Shown piece after piece: positions 59,666-64,000 of a stretch of DNA of 64,000 nucleotides. Numbering within the stretch: the stretch's first letter is position 1; every line of letters starts with the position of its first letter. This DNA is from Verrucomicrobiota bacterium (lineage in GTDB: Bacteria; Verrucomicrobiota; Verrucomicrobiia; Limisphaerales; JAEYXS01). The position numbers were made by a program, and so were the translations under genes. A model generated the notes under the pieces. That model made no database searches. It had not been told where the DNA came from and worked only from the letters and a program-made list of their open reading frames with translations. The stretch spans positions 1-64,000 of the forward strand of contig JAEYXS010000024.1 of assembly GCA_023431185.1 (NCBI GenBank). The letters are read 5' to 3'.

Positions 59666-60136
59666 GTGAGCACGAAACTGCTACAACCGGGACCGCACTA
59701 TGAAGCCATGCTTCAGCTTTTGCGCACGGCTGAGACGCTATGGAACTCCAGCCGCATCTTCTTCTCCCGCTGGGATCTCAGCCCCAGCCAGTTCAACGTC
59801 TTAAACCTGCTCCGGGCCAACGATACTGGCCTTTCCCAGACGGAACTGAGCGAAGCCCTGCTCACCCATCGCTCCAACGTCACCGGCCTGGTTGATCGGC
59901 TGGAAGAGCGCGGCCTGCTTGAGCGCCACAGTGTTCCCGGAGATCGCCGCGCGTATCGCGTGGTGCTCACGGAGACCGGTCGCAAACTGCTGCAAGATAT
60001 CCTGCCCGTTTATTATCAGGCGGCGGAAGAGGTCTGGAGCCCGATGTCCACTAAACGAGCCAAGGAACTGGTGGCGGAACTGAACGCCATCAACGTTCAA
60101 GCAGAGATGATTGCCCAAAAGTACGGACAGAAATAA
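59666..60136 (+). CDS. MarR-family transcriptional regulator
   Basis: GTG start at 59666; 156 residues. The winged helix is at about 35-100: FFSRWDLSPSQFNVLNLLRANDTGLSQTELSEALLTHRSNVTGLVDRLEERGLLERHSVPGDRRAYRVVLTETGRKLL, with the typical DRR wing. The dimerisation helices lie at both ends. MarR proteins respond to phenolic or stress ligands. It precedes the lnt gene by 29 bp on the same strand, which would make cell-envelope lipid genes its target or a bystander. Confidence 0.93.
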   Translation: MSTKLLQPGPHYEAMLQLLRTAETLWNSSRIFFSRWDLSPSQFNVLNLLRANDTGLSQTELSEALLTHRSNVTGLVDRLEERGLLERHSVPGDRRAYRVVLTETGRKLLQDILPVYYQAAEEVWSPMSTKRAKELVAELNAINVQAEMIAQKYGQK

Positions 60137-60165
60137 ACCACTCAAACCGAAGGAAGGAGGCCACT

Positions 60166-61683
60166 ATGCCCGCCCGCACTTGGAACAACTCGCAACTAGC
60201 CCTGTTGATCCCGCAATGGTTCAACACGCGACTCCAGAGCCTCCATTTCCTCGGTTCCGCAGTTTTGACCAAAGCAGAAGCCACCCTCTGGCTCTTGGCC
60301 GGCATACTGGGCTTTCATGCCGCCTATGTGACACCGGCCGCCGGCAGTTGGCTCTTGCTGACCTATCTCGCGCTGGTGCAACTGACCCGTCTGGAACCGG
60401 GTCGCAACAGCTTTCTCATCGGCTGCCTCCTGGGCTTCTCGCTCGTGGCTCCGCAACTGCATTTCTTCTTCAACATCTTCAGTTGGGCCGCCATTCCTTT
60501 ATGGATCGTGCTGTCGTTCTGGTTCGGCCTGTTTCTCTGGCTGGGCTGCCAGTTGCGGCGGCAATTCCCGGCGTGGGCGTTTGTGCTGACACTGCCCATC
60601 GTCTGGCTCGGGATCGAGTATTTCCGGAGCGAACTCTACTACCTGCGTTTCTCCTGGCTGAACGCTGGCTTCACCATGGGTCTGCATCTGCCCAGCGGCC
60701 TGCTGCAAGTCTTCGGCGTGTATGGCTTAGGCTTTATGCTCATGCTTCTCGCCTGCTTGCTCTCCCTGCTCCGCCGCGAGGCGATGCTGGTCGTGACCGC
60801 GCTGGCCATGCTGGCCTTCAGCGCCTCCACCCGTGACTGGTCTCTGTCCTCCAAACTCTCCAAGCGCATCCCCATCCACTCTTTCGCGGTGGCAGGTGTG
60901 CAACTGGAATTCCCCACGGAAGGCGAAGTGATGCGCAGCCTAAATGAAGTGCTGGTAAAGCAACCCGAGGCCCAGCTCATCATGCTGAGTGAGTACGCCT
61001 TCGCCGGACCCGTGCCGGAAAAAGTCCGTGAATGGTGCAAGGTAAACCAGAAGTATCTCGTAGCTGGCGGCAAGGCACCCGCAGCCAATGGTGACTTCTA
61101 TAACACCGCGTTCGTCATCGGGCCCAAAGGGGAAACCGTCTTCGAGCAAGTGAAACAAGTGCCTATCCAGTTCTTCGATGATGGCTTGCCCGCTGAAAAG
61201 CAAGCGCTGTGGGAATCGCCCTGGGGCCGCTTGGGTATATGCATCTGCTATGACCTGAGTTTTTCACGGGTGGTGGATGAACTCGTCCGCCAAGGTGCCC
61301 AAGGCATTCTCGTACCGACGATGGATGTGATGCATTGGGGCGAATATCAACATCAGCTTCATGCCCGCGTAGCCCCCTTGCGGGCGATGGAACACGGCGT
61401 GCCCATCTTTCGTGTAGCCAGCTCCGGCATCTCGCAACTGGTGGACAGCAAAGGCCGCGTGCTCGCCTCCGCCTCCATGCCCGGTGATGGTGAAATCCTG
61501 GGCGGTCGCATGACCGTGGTCACTCAAGGCTCACAACCCATAGACCGCCACCTCGCTCCCGCCGCCAGTGCCGCCACCCCTTTGATCGGCCTATTGGCCT
61601 TGATCATGCGGAAAAGAAAATCATCCAGTGCGGTCAAAAACCGCGAAAGCTGCTCGTCTATTAGCCCGAAATCTGCTCTTTAG
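60166..61683 (+). CDS. lnt: apolipoprotein N-acyltransferase
   Basis: A 505-residue protein with an N-terminal block of about eight membrane segments (to about 225) and a C-terminal nitrilase domain. The nitrilase triad is visible: Glu in MLSEYAFAGPVPEK (near 275), Lys in VKQVPIQFFDDG (near 330) and Cys in GICICYDLSFSRV (near 370). Lnt adds the third acyl chain to lipoproteins at the outer face of the inner membrane. The window encodes a putative lipoprotein substrate (37858-38577). It lies between the MarR gene and the acyltransferase fusion. Confidence 0.92.
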   Translation: MPARTWNNSQLALLIPQWFNTRLQSLHFLGSAVLTKAEATLWLLAGILGFHAAYVTPAAGSWLLLTYLALVQLTRLEPGRNSFLIGCLLGFSLVAPQLHFFFNIFSWAAIPLWIVLSFWFGLFLWLGCQLRRQFPAWAFVLTLPIVWLGIEYFRSELYYLRFSWLNAGFTMGLHLPSGLLQVFGVYGLGFMLMLLACLLSLLRREAMLVVTALAMLAFSASTRDWSLSSKLSKRIPIHSFAVAGVQLEFPTEGEVMRSLNEVLVKQPEAQLIMLSEYAFAGPVPEKVREWCKVNQKYLVAGGKAPAANGDFYNTAFVIGPKGETVFEQVKQVPIQFFDDGLPAEKQALWESPWGRLGICICYDLSFSRVVDELVRQGAQGILVPTMDVMHWGEYQHQLHARVAPLRAMEHGVPIFRVASSGISQLVDSKGRVLASASMPGDGEILGGRMTVVTQGSQPIDRHLAPAASAATPLIGLLALIMRKRKSSSAVKNRESCSSISPKSAL

Positions 61684-61700
61684 TTCCTATTGTCATCACC

Positions 61701-63848
61701 ATGAAAGCGTTTCTCCAATTCCTCGTCCGCTTGCTCTACCGCTTCCGGGCGTATGATACCGAGGTGCTCACCACACCCGGCCCGGTGCTGCTGCTGCCGA
61801 ACCATATCTCGTGGCTGGACTGGCTCTTCCTCGCGGTGTGCCTGGATGACGATTGGAAATTCGTCACCTCGGCGAACACCGCGAAGACTTCGTGGCTGCA
61901 CCACAAGGTGATGGTGAACAAACGCACTTTCCCCATCGACCCGAACTCACCCTATGCGGTGAAGCAGATGGCCGAACACCTGCAAAAAGGCGGCCGCCTC
62001 GTGCTCTTCCCGGAAGGCCGTCTCTCGCGCACGGGCAATCTGATGAAGCTGTTCGACGGCACCGGCTTCCTCATCTACAAGACCCACGCCAAGGTCATCA
62101 CCTGCTATCTGCGCAAGGCACATCGTCTGCCGCTCTCGCCCCACTCCGGCTGGAAAGAGTGGTTTCCGGAAGTGACCGCGCATTTTAGCGGTGTGCATAA
62201 CGCACCGAAGCTGGAGCATCTGAGCACGGCGGAAGCGCGGCGCATCGTCACGGACTGGTTGCGCGATCAACTGGTGACGCTGCAATTCAAGACAGAGATG
62301 GAATTTGGCGAGAAGAATCTGGTGCGCGCCATCGCCGAAACGGCAGCGGATGTACCGAACGAAATCGCCTTGGAAGACATCAACCGAACCCCGGTCACTT
62401 ATCGCCGGCTGTTCGTCGGCGCTGATCTGATGGCCCAGCAGATGCGCCCGCTCCTGCCCGCTCAAACAGCGCGCGTCGGCGTCCTGCTGCCGAACATCGC
62501 CGCCACTCCGGTCGTCTGCCTCTCCCTCTGGTCGTTGGGTCATGTGCCTGCCGTGTTGAACTTCAGCACGGGCATCCCCGTCATGATCGCCTGCGCGCAA
62601 TTGGCGGGCATGAAACAGATCATCACCTCCCGCGAGTTCTTGCGGAAAGCACGGCTGGACGTGGAACCGCTAAGCAAAGCGGGCACCCAGTTCCTCTACT
62701 TGGAGGATTTGCGCGCAGGCATCACCGGCAGCCAGAAACTCATCACGTTGCTGAAGCACATCCTCTGGCCGCGCCATGCCTTGACCTGTGTGCAGGATTA
62801 TGAAGACACCGCCGTGATCCTCTTCACCAGCGGATCGGAAGGTGTGCCGAAAGGTGTGGAACTCACACATAAGAACATCCTCGCGAACATCCGCCAGATG
62901 CTCGCCATCACGGACTTGCAGGACAATGACCGCGTCTTCAATTGTCTCCCGATGTTCCACAGCTTCGGTCTCACGGTCGGCACCCTGCTGCCGCTGGTGC
63001 GTGGGCTTTATTCCTTTGTGTATCCTTCACCACTGCATTATCGCGTGGTACCCACCGCGCTTTACGATCGTGATTGCACGGTGTTCTTAAGCACCAACAC
63101 CTTCCTGAATGGCTACGCCCGCAAGGCGCATGCGTATGACTTCCGCAGTATGCGTTATCTCTTCGCGGCCGCGGAGAAATTGCAGGAGACGACGGCGAAG
63201 ACATGGTCGGAAAAATTTGGCGTGCGTATCCTGGAAGGTTACGGGGCCACGGAGTGCAGCCCGTGTGTGAGCGTGAACACGCCGCTGCAGCCGCGTAATG
63301 GCACGGTGGGCCGCTTGCTGCCGGGCATCGAATACAAACTCGAACCGGTGGAAGGCGTGGAAGATGGTGGCCGCCTGCATGTGCGTGGTCCAAACATCAT
63401 GAAGGGCTACCTGAACACCGATGCGAACACGAAGTTCAAAGCGGAGGGCGGTTGGTATGACACCGGCGACATCGTGGCCGTGGATAGCGACGGCTTCCTC
63501 TCTGTGCGCGGCCGCATGAAACGCTTCGCCAAGATCAGCGGCGAGATGGTCAGCCTGACAGCGGTGGAAGACGCGCTGGCCGGCGCTTTCCCTCAATTCG
63601 GTCTGCGCTGCCAGATAGCCGTGGTCGCCGTGCCGGATGAAGAAAAGGGCGAGAAACTCATCGCCATCAGCAACGAACCCAAGCTCACGCTCGATGATCT
63701 GCGCAAAGTGATCAAGGAAAAGGGCCTGAGCAACCTCAACGTACCACGGGAAGTCAAAGCCGTCCGCGAGATCCCCAAACTGGGCACTGGCAAGGTGAAC
63801 CATCGCGAATTGCAGAAGCTCGTCACCGAAGAATCGTCGGCGAAATAA
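61701..63848 (+). CDS. aas: bifunctional acyltransferase / acyl-[ACP] synthetase (Aas type)
   Basis: A 715-residue fusion. The N-terminal PlsC domain (about 1-200) has the NHISWLDW (Hx4D) and FPEGRLSRTG motifs. The AMP-binding domain (about 210-710) has ILFTSGSEGVPKGVELTHKN (P-loop), EGYGATECSPC and YDTGDIVAVDSDGFLSVRGRMKR. This design matches the Aas protein that reacylates 2-lysophospholipids using acyl-ACP made in place. It probably forms a unit with lnt (17 bp upstream) and the MFS gene (6 bp downstream): lipoprotein acylation yields lysophospholipid that Aas can recycle. Confidence 0.92.
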   Translation: MKAFLQFLVRLLYRFRAYDTEVLTTPGPVLLLPNHISWLDWLFLAVCLDDDWKFVTSANTAKTSWLHHKVMVNKRTFPIDPNSPYAVKQMAEHLQKGGRLVLFPEGRLSRTGNLMKLFDGTGFLIYKTHAKVITCYLRKAHRLPLSPHSGWKEWFPEVTAHFSGVHNAPKLEHLSTAEARRIVTDWLRDQLVTLQFKTEMEFGEKNLVRAIAETAADVPNEIALEDINRTPVTYRRLFVGADLMAQQMRPLLPAQTARVGVLLPNIAATPVVCLSLWSLGHVPAVLNFSTGIPVMIACAQLAGMKQIITSREFLRKARLDVEPLSKAGTQFLYLEDLRAGITGSQKLITLLKHILWPRHALTCVQDYEDTAVILFTSGSEGVPKGVELTHKNILANIRQMLAITDLQDNDRVFNCLPMFHSFGLTVGTLLPLVRGLYSFVYPSPLHYRVVPTALYDRDCTVFLSTNTFLNGYARKAHAYDFRSMRYLFAAAEKLQETTAKTWSEKFGVRILEGYGATECSPCVSVNTPLQPRNGTVGRLLPGIEYKLEPVEGVEDGGRLHVRGPNIMKGYLNTDANTKFKAEGGWYDTGDIVAVDSDGFLSVRGRMKRFAKISGEMVSLTAVEDALAGAFPQFGLRCQIAVVAVPDEEKGEKLIAISNEPKLTLDDLRKVIKEKGLSNLNVPREVKAVREIPKLGTGKVNHRELQKLVTEESSAK

Positions 63849-63854
63849 GCCTGT

Positions 63855-64000
63855 ATGAATCCTGACACCACGGAGACTGTGCCCGTCCCTCATGTCGTCA
63901 CCAAACGGGCAGTGACAGGCTGGGTGCTGTATGATCTGGCGAACACCATCTTCGCGATGGGCGTGACCACGCTGCTCTTCCCGCTCTACGTGCGCGGCAT
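63855..64000 (+). CDS. MFS transporter, UMF1/Atg22-like, partial
   Basis: The gene starts at ATG 63855, 6 bp after the aas stop, and is cut by the window end after 48 codons. The start MNPDTTETVPVPHVV is followed by TGWVLYDLANTIFAMGVTTLLFPLYVRG, the first membrane segment and loop of the UMF1 family (GWxLYDxANTxFxxxV). It may move lysophospholipids for Aas, as LplT does in Enterobacteria, though UMF1 is a different MFS branch. Confidence 0.82.
   Translation, partial: MNPDTTETVPVPHVVTKRAVTGWVLYDLANTIFAMGVTTLLFPLYVRG

Overview
This 64 kb window looks like ordinary chromosome from a Verrucomicrobiota bacterium, probably of the Limisphaerales/Pedosphaera type. That call is inferred from gene content: a planctomycete-type cytochrome c/WD40 protein, large exported proteins with Ig-like and thrombospondin-type calcium repeats, a PafA-like phosphatase, a type III polyketide synthase operon and many lineage-type hypothetical proteins. 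GC content is moderately high, genes are dense on both strands, and I saw no rRNA, phage, transposase or CRISPR array. One tRNA gene (Gly, anticodon CCC) is present.

Layout. 0.1-3.2 kb: a small hypothetical protein, a membrane-anchored coiled-coil protein, a methyltransferase and a bile-acid/sodium-type symporter; tRNA-Gly follows. 3.6-11.5 kb: serine hydrolase, membrane protein fused to a spermidine-synthase-like domain, exported Ig-like protein, PafA-like phosphatase, SugE-type exporter with a structured leader and intrinsic terminator, and a TSUP exporter. 11.5-17.6 kb: pectate lyase, a pair of bacterial PH-domain proteins (YdbS/YdbT type), a NifS-like protein that lacks the PLP lysine, a hypothetical membrane protein and Hsp20. 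17.9-24.7 kb: hybrid histidine kinase, single-domain response regulator, type III PKS-methyltransferase-FAD oxidoreductase operon, and a divergent lipid kinase. 24.8-31.9 kb: a minus-strand run from ispH through a ferritin-like protein, DUF1361, DUF4173 and small membrane proteins, next to a winged-helix regulator/membrane-protein pair. Both units carry the same 15-bp palindrome in their leaders.

32-47 kb: azoreductase-DoxX-pirin operon, TatD-type hydrolase with a small partner, cytochrome c/WD40 protein, lipoprotein, HrpB helicase, class V aminotransferase, a degenerate galactokinase-family protein with pterin carbinolamine dehydratase, and a large subtilisin-like protease. 47-52 kb is an accessory stretch: repeats, an RraB-domain protein, an unknown 186-residue protein, a 149-bp gene-fragment duplication on both sides of an Ig-domain protein, and a palindromic element. 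52-64 kb: Rieske protein, TPR protein, HAD hydrolase, a 2-oxoacid:ferredoxin oxidoreductase operon with a strong terminator, a second palindromic element, a DHFR-family protein, FmdB-type zinc ribbon, cNMP-binding protein, MarR regulator, Lnt, an acyltransferase/acyl-ACP synthetase fusion and the start of an MFS transporter.

The observations most worth following are: (i) two apparent pseudoenzymes (NifS-like and galactokinase-like) with several catalytic residues replaced; (ii) a shared operator that links a winged-helix switch to the ispH operon; (iii) a riboswitch-like leader before sugE; and (iv) two palindromic, transposase-less elements whose ends start with GGTAGGGC. All calls come from reading the sequence. 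No database search was run.
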